Shown here piece after piece: positions 1-7,313 of a stretch of DNA of 39,583 nt. The first letter of the stretch is position 1; each line of letters starts with the position of its first letter. This DNA comes from Planctomycetales bacterium (GTDB lineage Bacteria; Planctomycetota; Planctomycetia; Isosphaerales; Isosphaeraceae), in contig DAIDHX010000129.1 in the NCBI GenBank assembly GCA_027451885.1, positions 1 through 39,583 of the forward strand, written 5' to 3'. A program made the translations under genes and the position numbers. Below the pieces are notes generated by a model. The model worked only from the letters and a program-made list of their open reading frames with translations. It was not told the origin of the DNA and did not search any database.

Positions 1-64
1 GCGATACGACCGCGACCAATCCGAGCACGAAGCGTCCGCTCGTGCGTCTTTGCGCCCGGTCCAT
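1..64 (-). CDS. N-terminal fragment of an exported or membrane protein (cut by window edge)
   Basis: Reading the minus strand from an ATG at 64-62, 21 codons remain open to the window edge. The peptide starts MDRAQRRTSGRF and continues with the hydrophobic run VLGLVAVVS. This is a short basic N-region followed by a hydrophobic core, as in a signal peptide or signal anchor. A strong Shine-Dalgarno (GCGGAGG) lies about 8 bases upstream of the ATG on the minus strand. The function cannot be known because the body of the gene is outside the window. The call rests on the ribosome binding site and signal-like start only. Confidence 0.5.
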   Translation of the reverse strand, partial: MDRAQRRTSGRFVLGLVAVVS

Positions 65-518
65 CGTGACTGCCTCCGCGGAATGACCACGCCTGTCTTA
101 CGTGAAATACGAGCACGACGCGCAAGCGAGTGTGTCCCAACCCAGATACCCTGTCCGCCCTGGCGGTCGCATTACTACACATGCCATTGCGCAGTGTTGT
201 ATGGAAGCGAACGCCGCTGGCCGAGGTGGGAAGGCCCGGGCATCAGGATGTGTCACCGGGCGTCATGATTGGGATGTTCGCGACGACCCGCAATCCTTGC
301 AGAGTCAAATCCCATCGAGCAGGAATTGGGAGATTCTTGATTCGACCCGAACCAACGCGCGTTAGATTCAGGATGAGAAGAACCTGGAACGGCGTCTGAG
401 CCGTTCGTCCTCCACCCTTCACGACTCACGCAAAGCACCTCGGCGATTCCCGAGTCGATCAACCCGAAAAGCCAGATGCGGGGCGGTTCTGAGCACCTGG
501 CCGGCGGTTCGTGTTCGT

Positions 519-1100
519 TTTGTCACCGGCTGGGCGCCGGCGTTGAAGGGCGGACCGGGCACGAATGCACGCACTTGCTCGCGCGGCGTGCTCGTATCGG
601 CAGCGCTGTCGAGGGCGTTGTTTCCGCGCCAGAAACCGAACCCAACGCACGCCAGAAATCGAACCCAGGCGCATCAGAAAATGTGGCCACAACCGCTGCG
701 CAGAATTGAGCCAGGGCGATCCGTAATATGAAGCCAGTAAAGGAGAACCGTCGATTACGAACCGAACCCATTGCACCCGTGCGAACCGAACCCATTGCGC
801 CTGCGCGAACCGAACCCATCGCGCGGAAAAAGCGTGACCGGCAGGGCGCCAGCGTTGAGAGACGGACCTGGCACGAATGCACGCACTTGCTTGCGCGGCG
901 TGCTCGTATCGGGGGTGCGGTCGAGGGTGTTGTTTCCGCGCCGACGAAGCGGCGTTGAGTGGCGGACCTGGCACGAATGCACGCACTTGCTCGCGCTGCG
1001 TGCTCGTATTTCGACCGGCTGGGCCAGGGCCGTCAGGGTGGACCCGACACGAACGTACCCACGAGCGCGCGTCGTGCTCGTGTGGCTCGAGGGTGCCGTT
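519..1100 (+). repeat. Repeat module A, two long copies plus diverged copies
   Basis: Copies at about 519-630 and 836-942 share the order GGGCGCC, GCGTTGA, GCACGAATGCACGCACTTGC, GGCGTGCTCGTATCG and GTTGTTTCCGCGCC. A third, shorter copy lies at 952-1011, and a more diverged one at about 1039-1100. A partial copy in inverted orientation is at about 101-136 (TACGAGCACGACGCGCAAGCG). Unit lengths and spacers are irregular, so this is not a CRISPR array. It looks like a dispersed intergenic repeat family that has accumulated locally. Confidence 0.75.
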
Positions 1101-1253
1101 TCGGCAGCCCGCGAAGCGAACCCAGGCGCGTCAGAAGTCGAACCCAGACGTGTCAGAAAATGAGGCAACAACCGCTGCGCAAAATCGAGCCAGGGCTCTC
1201 TGTAACATGATTTCATAAAAGGAGAACCGTCGAGTACGGACCGAACCCATCGC
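637..1253 (+). repeat. Repeat module B, two copies about 479 bp apart
   Basis: Positions 660-774 and 1139-1253 are two equal-length (115 bp) similar copies. Both contain TCAGAAAATG, ACAACCGCTGCGCA, GAGCCAGGG, AAAGGAGAACCGTCGA and CCGAACCCAT in the same order. Each copy is preceded by a further CGAACCCA-containing unit of 22-23 bp (starting at 637 and 1117), so the start of B is itself a short tandem repeat. The alternation of A and B modules suggests duplication of a composite block of about 480 bp, followed by divergence. Confidence 0.75.
758..820 (+). repeat. 24-bp tandem repeat, about 2.6 units
   Basis: Units start at 758, 782 and 806. Each begins CGAACCGAACCCAT and is followed by a variable GC-rich tail. 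They sit at the junction between repeat module B (first copy) and module A (second copy). No coding role is seen. Confidence 0.8.
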
Positions 1254-1292
1254 GCCCGCGGAGCGAACCGAATCACAGGTGAATCCGGGGCA

Positions 1293-1322
1293 TTCGTGCC
1301 TCACGTCTTCGTGCCTCACCTC
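1293..1322 (+). repeat. 15-bp tandem duplication
   Basis: TTCGTGCCTCACGTC is followed directly by TTCGTGCCTCACCTC, a single-mismatch tandem pair in the region upstream of the gene at 1471. It could be a direct-repeat protein site or chance slippage. Confidence 0.6.
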
Positions 1323-1470
1323 TTCCCTGGTGAGTTGGGATGGACCGGTGAGGAAGGAAAAGTATCATCCCGGCGGGCTGGTCTGAGTGCCAGCGGCTGG
1401 GAGCCCTTTCTGGTCGATGTCTCAGCCCGAGCGCTGAGGTGAGAAGGGTCGATCGAGGGAGAATTGTGGC

Positions 1471-1827
1471 ATGGATGCAAATGTGAAAAAGAGGAATCTG
1501 GGAGTGTGGTGGGTTGTGCTCGGGGTGCTGGGTTGTGCCCTGGCGGCTGGAGCGGGGGGTTTGACCTGGAAATGGTCCGCCGATCGCGAGCGTGCCCGGG
1601 TGGCGGAGCGGCTGGCGCGTCAGGAGGAGGAATCGCGTGCCTTTGAGGCGGAGCGTGCCCGACTGGCCCGGCGCGCGGAGCAAGCGCGTGCATCGGCCAG
1701 AATCCAGCAACTTCAGAAGGAAATCGCGGTGCTGCACGAGCGGGATCAGAATGTGGTCGAGAGCCTGGGCAGTCTTCGGCGTCTGGATCCCAAGGTGAAC
1801 CGTGCCTCGGCCCCAGCGCCCCATTGA
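1471..1827 (+). CDS. Small membrane-anchored coiled-coil protein, 118 aa
   Basis: The family is not recognised. The protein has a short charged N-terminus (MDANVKKRN), one membrane helix at about residues 12-34 (WWVVLGVLGCALAAGAGG), then a heptad-like helix at about 38-95 rich in Glu, Arg and Ala, probably a coiled coil. The tail is short and Pro/Ala-rich. The ATG at 1471 is preceded by GAGGGAG with a 9-base spacer, which supports this start. The gene is convergent with the M2 peptidase and their stop codons abut (TGA at 1825-1827, and TCA read in reverse at 1828-1830). The topology resembles small envelope scaffold proteins, but no function can be assigned. Confidence 0.75.
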   Translation: MDANVKKRNLGVWWVVLGVLGCALAAGAGGLTWKWSADRERARVAERLARQEEESRAFEAERARLARRAEQARASARIQQLQKEIAVLHERDQNVVESLGSLRRLDPKVNRASAPAPH

Positions 1828-3675
1828 TCACGTCCAACCCACGCGATGCCCTTCGTTTTGCTTCTTGAGCCAGTGTGCCAGGGGATCAAAGTAAGTGGTG
1901 ATGGCCCGGGCTGAGAGCTTTTGACCGGTTGCCTCGAGCAAGACGGAGTTCCAGTCCCGGGTCGCGCCCAGGGCGAAGATGCCGCGGAGGAATTCTCCGA
2001 CCCGCCGATCGCCGTAGTAATTGCAATTGTGGGGATCCTGCTTGAGGATCACGCGCGTGATGTGGTCGTGGAGCTGGAATTTGATCGCCGTACCGATCGC
2101 GTAGTCGTAATACTGCGCGGGGTCATCGTTGATATGTGTTTTGGTGGCTGGGTCGCAGAGCGTTTCGGGTCGGTCGCCGGGCGGCGCCATGCCCTGGTAG
2201 CGTGCAGCAAGCTTCCACCAGGCGGCGTTCAGTTGATCATCGGGAATCGCACCTGCGTAGAAGTCGTGCTCGAAGTGGGTCATTACGCCCGCGGAGAAGG
2301 GAATAAAGACAACGGAAGCGCCATCAAGCGCTGCGTCGAGCAGAAATGAGATCGGGTCCGCCTTTTCGGCCGCCGGATCGAGCAGCCCGACCTGCTTGAG
2401 GTACGGCCGCTGGCTTGCAGCGAGACTGATCAAATCGCCAATGCCCTCGTGGAAGGCACGATTGGCTCCGGCGCGGAGCAAGTAAGGCACGCGGGGCGTT
2501 GCGTAGCTCAGGTCATAGTAGATATGCCCCAGTTCATGATGAGCGGTTGTGAACCAGCGGCTGTCCGGCTCGATCGACATGAGGCTGCGGACGTCGGCTT
2601 CCAGGTCGATATGCCATGCGCTTGCGTGGCTGTTCTTACGCCTTGATGAACCTGCGTCCACTGGATAGAGGTCGGATTTCTTCCAAAACGAGTCGGGGAG
2701 TTTGGGGAAGCCGAGGGACTGATAGAAGCGTTCGGCCTGCTGCGGAATGTATTCTTTGGGCCGTCCCTTGAATGGGGCGTCCATGTCGATGCCGGAGACG
2801 AGCTGGGGCCAGTTTTGTCCCCAGCGATTGGGGAGCCAGTGAGCGGGGATTTTGCCGTCGTCTGGGAGTGTGGCGTGGTAGCGATCGGCGAGGACGCGTC
2901 CGGCCCAGGCGTGAAGCTGCTTGTAGAGGGGTTCGACGTCGGCGACGAGCGTATCACAGATGGCAAGCATCTCGGGGACAGTGAGGCCATAATCCGCGAC
3001 CTGAAGGGCGAAGAAATCGGTGAAGCCCATGGCCTGGGCGAGGGTGTTTCGCAGGTGGCGGAGCTTGAGCAACCCGGGGCGGAGCGGGGCGCCGATGGCC
3101 TTGGCGGCATTCCAGGCGGCGAGCCGTTCGTCGAGTTCGCGCGACTCAATGAGGATCTGGTCGATCTGATTCGCGGAGACGTGCGTTTGCGTTCCCTTGC
3201 GGTTGATGAGGAATCGATATCCATCCTGGGCAGCGGATTGCTCTGCCTCTGCCCGCGCCCGGGCTTCAACCAGTTCGGGCCTGGTTCCGGGCGCTTCGGC
3301 CGCGCGCAGGCGGGCTTTCTCAAGCTGGCGCACGGTAATCGGCTCGAGCTTGTCCCTGACTGCGAGCAACCGGTTCAGCGTTTGAATGAATTCCGGCTGG
3401 CCGACATACCTCGAGAGGTCCAGATTGCGCTCGGCCTGGGTTTGCGTGTGCGTTTCGGAGACATCGGTGAGTGCGGTCCAACTTGCCTCGTTGGCGGCTT
3501 TTTCCAGGGGGAGCCAGCCCTGGGTGTATTGCTTGAGGAAGGCGCGTGCTTCTTGCTCCGGGCCGGCCTGGTGCGCAGCGCCTGTGCGGCTGGCGGCAAG
3601 CGTGCTCGACGCCACGGCGGCAAGGGCTCCGCCGAGGAAGGCTCTGCGATCCGGTTGTGTCGATTGTTCGGCCAT
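1828..3675 (-). CDS. M2 family metallopeptidase (ACE-like peptidyl-dipeptidase), Tat-exported
   Basis: This is a 615-residue zinc peptidase of the M2 family, relatives of angiotensin-converting enzyme that remove C-terminal dipeptides. The active site reads HHELGH at 379-384 (HExxH, ligands H380 and H384, catalytic E381). It is followed by RAGANRAFHEGIGD, whose Glu at about 410 is the third zinc ligand, as in ACE. The N-terminus PDRRAFLGG with a hydrophobic Ala-rich stretch is a twin-arginine signal, so the enzyme is probably exported folded. An in-frame extension up to 3804 is possible, but 3675 is preferred because AAGAAGGG precedes it and the Tat motif then starts at residue 9. Length matches single-domain bacterial ACE homologues. 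The physiological substrate is unknown. Confidence 0.93.
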   Translation of the reverse strand: MAEQSTQPDRRAFLGGALAAVASSTLAASRTGAAHQAGPEQEARAFLKQYTQGWLPLEKAANEASWTALTDVSETHTQTQAERNLDLSRYVGQPEFIQTLNRLLAVRDKLEPITVRQLEKARLRAAEAPGTRPELVEARARAEAEQSAAQDGYRFLINRKGTQTHVSANQIDQILIESRELDERLAAWNAAKAIGAPLRPGLLKLRHLRNTLAQAMGFTDFFALQVADYGLTVPEMLAICDTLVADVEPLYKQLHAWAGRVLADRYHATLPDDGKIPAHWLPNRWGQNWPQLVSGIDMDAPFKGRPKEYIPQQAERFYQSLGFPKLPDSFWKKSDLYPVDAGSSRRKNSHASAWHIDLEADVRSLMSIEPDSRWFTTAHHELGHIYYDLSYATPRVPYLLRAGANRAFHEGIGDLISLAASQRPYLKQVGLLDPAAEKADPISFLLDAALDGASVVFIPFSAGVMTHFEHDFYAGAIPDDQLNAAWWKLAARYQGMAPPGDRPETLCDPATKTHINDDPAQYYDYAIGTAIKFQLHDHITRVILKQDPHNCNYYGDRRVGEFLRGIFALGATRDWNSVLLEATGQKLSARAITTYFDPLAHWLKKQNEGHRVGWT

Positions 3676-3921
3676 GGCGAGCCAGCCCTTCTTGCGTCTG
3701 ATCTTGAGACTCCCCGGTACGTCAGAATGTGCGCCAGTGTAGGGCTCCGGCGGCCGCACAGAAATGGGGTTCAGCGCGGCGAGTGGGTCGGCCTGGATGT
3801 GCACAAACGCGCAAAGTTCTTATCTATCCGGGCGATGGGAGCGAATCTAGGATATTCTTTTAGCAGGTGGCGTTTTGGCCGAGTCTCGACCAATGAGACG
3901 CAGCGAACGGGAGAGATCGCG

Positions 3922-5106
3922 ATGCGAGCGGGACGCAAATCGCGGTGGACGGCACTGATCACGAGCGCGATTTCGATGATCGTGCTGGCGAGCATTGCCG
4001 GTGGGCAGGTGCAGCGGCAAAAGAGGGAGCCGCGCAAGGCGAACCGGGAAGCGCCACCCCCCCCGCTCGTGGGGGCGCCGCTCAAGAAGCCGCGCCCGGA
4101 CGCCGCGGATCCCCTGGCGGCCGCGGTTGCCAAGAAAACGGGAACGGCCTCCCTGCACTACATGTTCCGCCTGCGCTCGTATGACGGCACTCCGCTTGCC
4201 GCCTCGTACTATCCGGCCAGGTCTGGTTCGTCCGCCCCTGTCGTGATGCTCGTCCACGAACCAGGCCGCTCGCGCAAGGACTTCGAGGACGCGATTCTCG
4301 ACCTGAAAGGCCAGGGGCTTGCGGAACATCTCCAGGCTCAGGGCTTCGCGGTGCTTTCGTTTGACCTGCGCGGGCAGGGACAAAACGTCCGCAGGGCGCT
4401 GACGCCTCAGGAACGGCCGCTTTACTTCGAGGACTTGCAGGCGGCCTATTTCTTTCTGGTGGATCGCCACAATCGCGGCGACCTGAACTTGATGAAGCTG
4501 GGCATTGTCGCGCTGGGATCATCCGCGAACATGGTGGCGGCGTGGGCTGTCCAGCCGGGCGCCGCGGTGACCTCGGAAGGCCGCTCGAGCGATGTGAACG
4601 CCCTTGTCTTGCTTTCGCCCAGACCGGAAGGGTTTGGTTTTGTGCTCGGGCACCTGGTTGGGGCGCTGACGCCGCGCGTTCCGCTGTTTCTTGTCGCGGG
4701 CGATCGCGACAAGGCATCCAGGGACGCGGTGCAATCGATTCGCGCCCGTGTGGAGCGCAGCCGCTTGAACAAGGTTGAGCTCTTTCCGTCTTCCCTTCAG
4801 GGCTACAAACTCTTACGGCTCGAGCCCAAGGCCGCGGTCGCGGTGATGCGCTTCCTGGATACAAGCCTCAAGAATCGTGCGGTGGAATGGGAACCGCGTT
4901 ATAACCTCACCCCCGTGGGCTACGGCGAGATCCACGTTGTCACCAAGGCGGCCAGCTCCGCCCGCAAGGAGGAAGCCGGCAAGGGCGTGGCGGCCAAGGC
5001 TGTCCCCGCGGCCGCGGCCGCGCCCGCGGCACCGTTGCCGGGCGCACCCAAGGCCGCTCCGGCCGAGAACGCTCCACCGCCACAGCCCAGGCCGGCGCCC
5101 AAGTAA
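3922..5106 (+). CDS. Exported alpha/beta-hydrolase-fold protein, probably catalytically degenerate
   Basis: A 394-residue protein with an N-terminal signal or anchor (residues 10-28), a Pro-rich linker (40-60), an alpha/beta-hydrolase core (about 78-315) and a low-complexity Ala/Pro tail (345-394). Fold markers are VMLVHEPGRS (oxyanion strand), SFDLRGQG at 147-153, ALGSSAN at 198-203 (nucleophile elbow) and LFLVAGDRD at 256-263 (acid strand). The elbow reads G-S-S-A-N instead of GxSxG. Where family members carry the catalytic His, this protein reads SLQGYKLL (Gln at about 293). The protein may therefore be a non-catalytic binding protein. The ATG at 3922 is preceded by GGGAGAG. It is divergent from the M2 peptidase, with 246 bp between the starts. 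Confidence 0.85.
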   Translation: MRAGRKSRWTALITSAISMIVLASIAGGQVQRQKREPRKANREAPPPPLVGAPLKKPRPDAADPLAAAVAKKTGTASLHYMFRLRSYDGTPLAASYYPARSGSSAPVVMLVHEPGRSRKDFEDAILDLKGQGLAEHLQAQGFAVLSFDLRGQGQNVRRALTPQERPLYFEDLQAAYFFLVDRHNRGDLNLMKLGIVALGSSANMVAAWAVQPGAAVTSEGRSSDVNALVLLSPRPEGFGFVLGHLVGALTPRVPLFLVAGDRDKASRDAVQSIRARVERSRLNKVELFPSSLQGYKLLRLEPKAAVAVMRFLDTSLKNRAVEWEPRYNLTPVGYGEIHVVTKAASSARKEEAGKGVAAKAVPAAAAAPAAPLPGAPKAAPAENAPPPQPRPAPK

Positions 5107-5249
5107 CGGAATCACCCGAGAATCTCCTGGCTTTCGCGCTTGACCCCTTTTCAAGCAGTTCGACCTGCATAGAATGCATTCGTAGGACACATGTCGTAGT
5201 GGGCGGGCGCCCGGATCGTGGCAGCCAGTCGAGTGAGGAGGGGATCTCG

Positions 5250-5876
5250 ATGACGTTCCTTTCTGAAGACCCCTGGGGGATTGTGGGCGGTCTTGGCCTT
5301 CTCGCCGTGGGATTTCTGGTCGCCCTCAAGCTGACGGGGCAGGGGAAATACCTGGTGCGAGCGAGCGTATGCCTGGGGATTGCCGGAGTGGTGTTGCTCG
5401 TCGAATGGCTGTGGGTGACTGATAACGAGCGCATCGAGCGCGTGGTTTATGAGCTGCGGGATGCGGTCGCGGCGTCGAATGTCGAGGCAGTGCTCGAGCA
5501 CCTGACGAAGGACGTTCAGTTCATGCAGGGAGAGGCGGCGATTTCTGGCGAAGGCACGCGTGAGCTGATTCGATCACAGCTTGGCCGAGCCAGGTTTGAC
5601 TTTGTCCGCGTGAGCAATCTGGAAACCAAGCACGGGGTCCAGACGCGGCGGGGAACGGCGTTGTTTCAGGTCTTCGCCAAGGGGTCGCTCGATACCTCGG
5701 TGGCGACGATGAACGTGGGCACGGCGAATTCGTCGTGGTCGCTGGGCTTCGAGGAAACGAGCCCGGGGGTGTGGAAAGTGAACCGGATTAGCGCGCTTTC
5801 GGGGCTGCGTGGGCTTGGTCTGTCGCCGGCGGGTTTTGGCCGGTTCCCTCGCGGGGGCGGGGGTTTTGGACGTTAA
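5250..5876 (+). CDS. Two-helix membrane protein with NTF2/SnoaL-like domain
   Basis: A 208-residue protein. Residues 10-28 and 36-56 are hydrophobic helices. The rest (about 60-185) looks like a cystatin-like NTF2/SnoaL fold: it opens with an amphipathic helix (ERIERVVYELRDAVAASNVEAVLEHL), continues with beta strands, and has the usual VWKVNRIS-type final strand. The tail is Gly/Arg/Phe-rich (GFGRFPRGGGGFGR). The start at 5250 has GAGGAGGGGA six bases upstream. An upstream in-frame ATG at 5199 has no such site. NTF2-like domains bind small ligands or act as adaptors, and no active site is evident here. It ends 18 bp before the convergent lipoprotein gene. Confidence 0.8.
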   Translation: MTFLSEDPWGIVGGLGLLAVGFLVALKLTGQGKYLVRASVCLGIAGVVLLVEWLWVTDNERIERVVYELRDAVAASNVEAVLEHLTKDVQFMQGEAAISGEGTRELIRSQLGRARFDFVRVSNLETKHGVQTRRGTALFQVFAKGSLDTSVATMNVGTANSSWSLGFEETSPGVWKVNRISALSGLRGLGLSPAGFGRFPRGGGGFGR

Positions 5877-5894
5877 GGATTCTCGGGACCAGAT

Positions 5895-6419
5895 TTAGCG
5901 AGGGGCAGGGGCGTTCTTTTCGGCTGGATACTCGATGATGATGAGCTTGTGCTCGTTTTCGTCGTAGCCGTATTTCTGATACGGGGGAAGCACGGGCAAG
6001 GCGATGTTGTTGGCCTTGATGATTTCGGCCATGAATTCGTCGTAATCCCTGGGATAGCGGTCATTCGTGGCGCGGTAGAGGTCGAGGGCGTGCTGGATCG
6101 ACAGGATCGAGGCCTGGCCGATGATGGAGGAATAGGCATTGCCGGTGAGTGTGATGGGGTCGCGTGCGACGATCCTGGTCGATGCGACCTCGCCTCCTTT
6201 TTTGAGTTCAACGGCGGCGTTGCGGACATCCTGGGTGCGGCGGCCGATGATTGGCCCGGAATCGGTGGGTTTGGCCTGAGTTTTGCGCGTGCTGGAACCG
6301 ACATGCCGCTCCTCTTCACAGCCCGCCAGCACAATGGCGGCCAGGAGCAGGCATGCACCAGGCGCGGGGGAAGCGAACGGCTTGCGGCCTGGCCTGAGCG
6401 CGAGACGGAGGGTCGACAT
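5895..6419 (-). CDS. Putative lipoprotein with pseudopilin-like C-terminus
   Basis: A 174-residue protein. Residues 22-34 form a signal ending in the lipobox L-A-G-C (Cys34), followed by acidic EEE, so it is probably lipid-anchored. The C-terminal half contains IQHALDLYRATNDRYPRD, then a Pro-rich PVLPPYQKYGYD stretch. That resembles the short conserved core of GspG-like type II pseudopilins (helix, then RYP), but there is no prepilin cleavage motif at the N-terminus. The ATG at 6419 has GGGAGA six bases upstream and is preferred to one six codons earlier. It lies 33 bp downstream of surE and is probably cotranscribed. Function unknown. Confidence 0.8.
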   Translation of the reverse strand: MSTLRLALRPGRKPFASPAPGACLLLAAIVLAGCEEERHVGSSTRKTQAKPTDSGPIIGRRTQDVRNAAVELKKGGEVASTRIVARDPITLTGNAYSSIIGQASILSIQHALDLYRATNDRYPRDYDEFMAEIIKANNIALPVLPPYQKYGYDENEHKLIIIEYPAEKNAPAPR

Positions 6420-6452
6420 GGCGCGATCTCCCAGCAAACGTGGTGCAGCGGC

Positions 6453-7211
6453 CTAGTCCCATTTCCAGGCGGCGACCTGGCGAATCTCGTCGTACTTCGT
6501 GAGGTCGAAATGCAGGGGCGTAACGGTGATGTATCCCTCGCAGAGGCTGGTGACGTCGGTCTCTGGGCCTTCGAGGTGATAGGGGGGGTCGTAAGTCATC
6601 CAGTAATAGGTTCTGCCGCGGGGGTCCTGCCTGCGTTCGAATCCCTCGCCGTAGCGTCCCAGCCCCATGGGTACGACGCGCACTCCTCGGGGTTCGCCCC
6701 GGGAATGGGCGGGCAGATTGACGTTGTAAAGGGAGCCGTTGGGGGGTCGATTGGCCAGGATTTTCTCAATCACGCGCACGGCGTGAACCGCGGCGTGGCG
6801 ATAGTCGAAATGCTCGGAAAGCTCAAGCGAGACGGCAATCGAGGTGATCTTGAAGAAGGCGCCCTCGATCGCCGCGGCCACCGTGCCCGAGTAGAGCACA
6901 TTGATGCCGGCGTTGGAGCCGGAGTTGATCCCGGACACGATGAGGTCAGGGGGGCGCGGCAAGAGTTCGCAGATCCCCAGCTTCACGCTATCGGCGGGGC
7001 TTCCCTCGACCATCCAGCCCAGGGTCGTGCCGTCGTCGTCGTCCACTTGCTTGACAACCATGGGCGAAAGGAGCGTGATCGAGTGCCCCACGCCGCTCTG
7101 TTCCATCGCGGGCGCCACAACGGTGACCTCGCCAAGCCGGAGCAGCTCCTTGCGGAGCGCCCTGAGCCCAGGCGCGAAGACGCCGTCGTCATTGGTGAGA
7201 AGAATCTGCAT
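6453..7211 (-). CDS. surE: 5'/3'-nucleotidase SurE
   Basis: A 252-residue survival protein E, a metal-dependent phosphatase acting on nucleoside monophosphates and short polyphosphate. The N-terminus MQILLTNDDG is the family signature with metal ligands D8 and D9. SGINSGSNAGINVLYSGT at 93-110 supplies N96 and the phosphate site, and GSPADSVKLGI precedes it. Length is typical for the family. The start is fixed by the conserved N-terminus although the ribosome binding site is weak. It is third in a probable operon: acetyltransferase, deacetylase, surE, lipoprotein. In many bacteria surE sits with pcm or rpoS, and neither is seen here. Confidence 0.96.
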   Translation of the reverse strand: MQILLTNDDGVFAPGLRALRKELLRLGEVTVVAPAMEQSGVGHSITLLSPMVVKQVDDDDGTTLGWMVEGSPADSVKLGICELLPRPPDLIVSGINSGSNAGINVLYSGTVAAAIEGAFFKITSIAVSLELSEHFDYRHAAVHAVRVIEKILANRPPNGSLYNVNLPAHSRGEPRGVRVVPMGLGRYGEGFERRQDPRGRTYYWMTYDPPYHLEGPETDVTSLCEGYITVTPLHFDLTKYDEIRQVAAWKWD

Positions 7212-7313
7212 CGGCCTGTCCGAAGCCCTCGTCTTGTTCCAGTGTTGTTTCTTCTGGCCGATCGTAACGGCAGGCGTGGAACACCGTCAATCGCCGCGCC
7301 CCACGCGCACGCG

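Larger units (their letters stand above)
65..1470. other. Long gene-free region with degenerate repeats
   Basis: No convincing gene was found in these 1.4 kb. Short open frames exist on both strands, but they are GC-rich shadows without ribosome binding sites, and they are rich in Arg, Ala and Ser as expected for non-coding GC-rich DNA. The region lies between two divergent genes (the fragment at 1-64 and the gene at 1471). It is largely made of two repeated modules, a 24-bp tandem repeat and a 15-bp tandem repeat, listed separately. It may contain promoters for both flanking genes, but none could be assigned. Confidence 0.6.

Noticed and set aside
519-1253. Repeats as a CRISPR array
   Set aside because: Unit lengths and spacing are irregular, the units are long and diverged, and no cas gene is present.
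459-1276. Arg/Ser/Ala-rich open frames on both strands across the repeat region
   Set aside because: They follow the repeat units in several frames at once, lack ribosome binding sites and have no domain-like composition.
1481-1489. DnaA-box-like TGTGAAAAA
   Set aside because: A single relaxed match inside a coding region, far from dnaA and without neighbours.
2815-3921. Upstream extension of the alpha/beta-hydrolase gene
   Set aside because: The open frame continues upstream opposite the M2 peptidase, but a ribosome binding site and signal peptide place the start at 3922.
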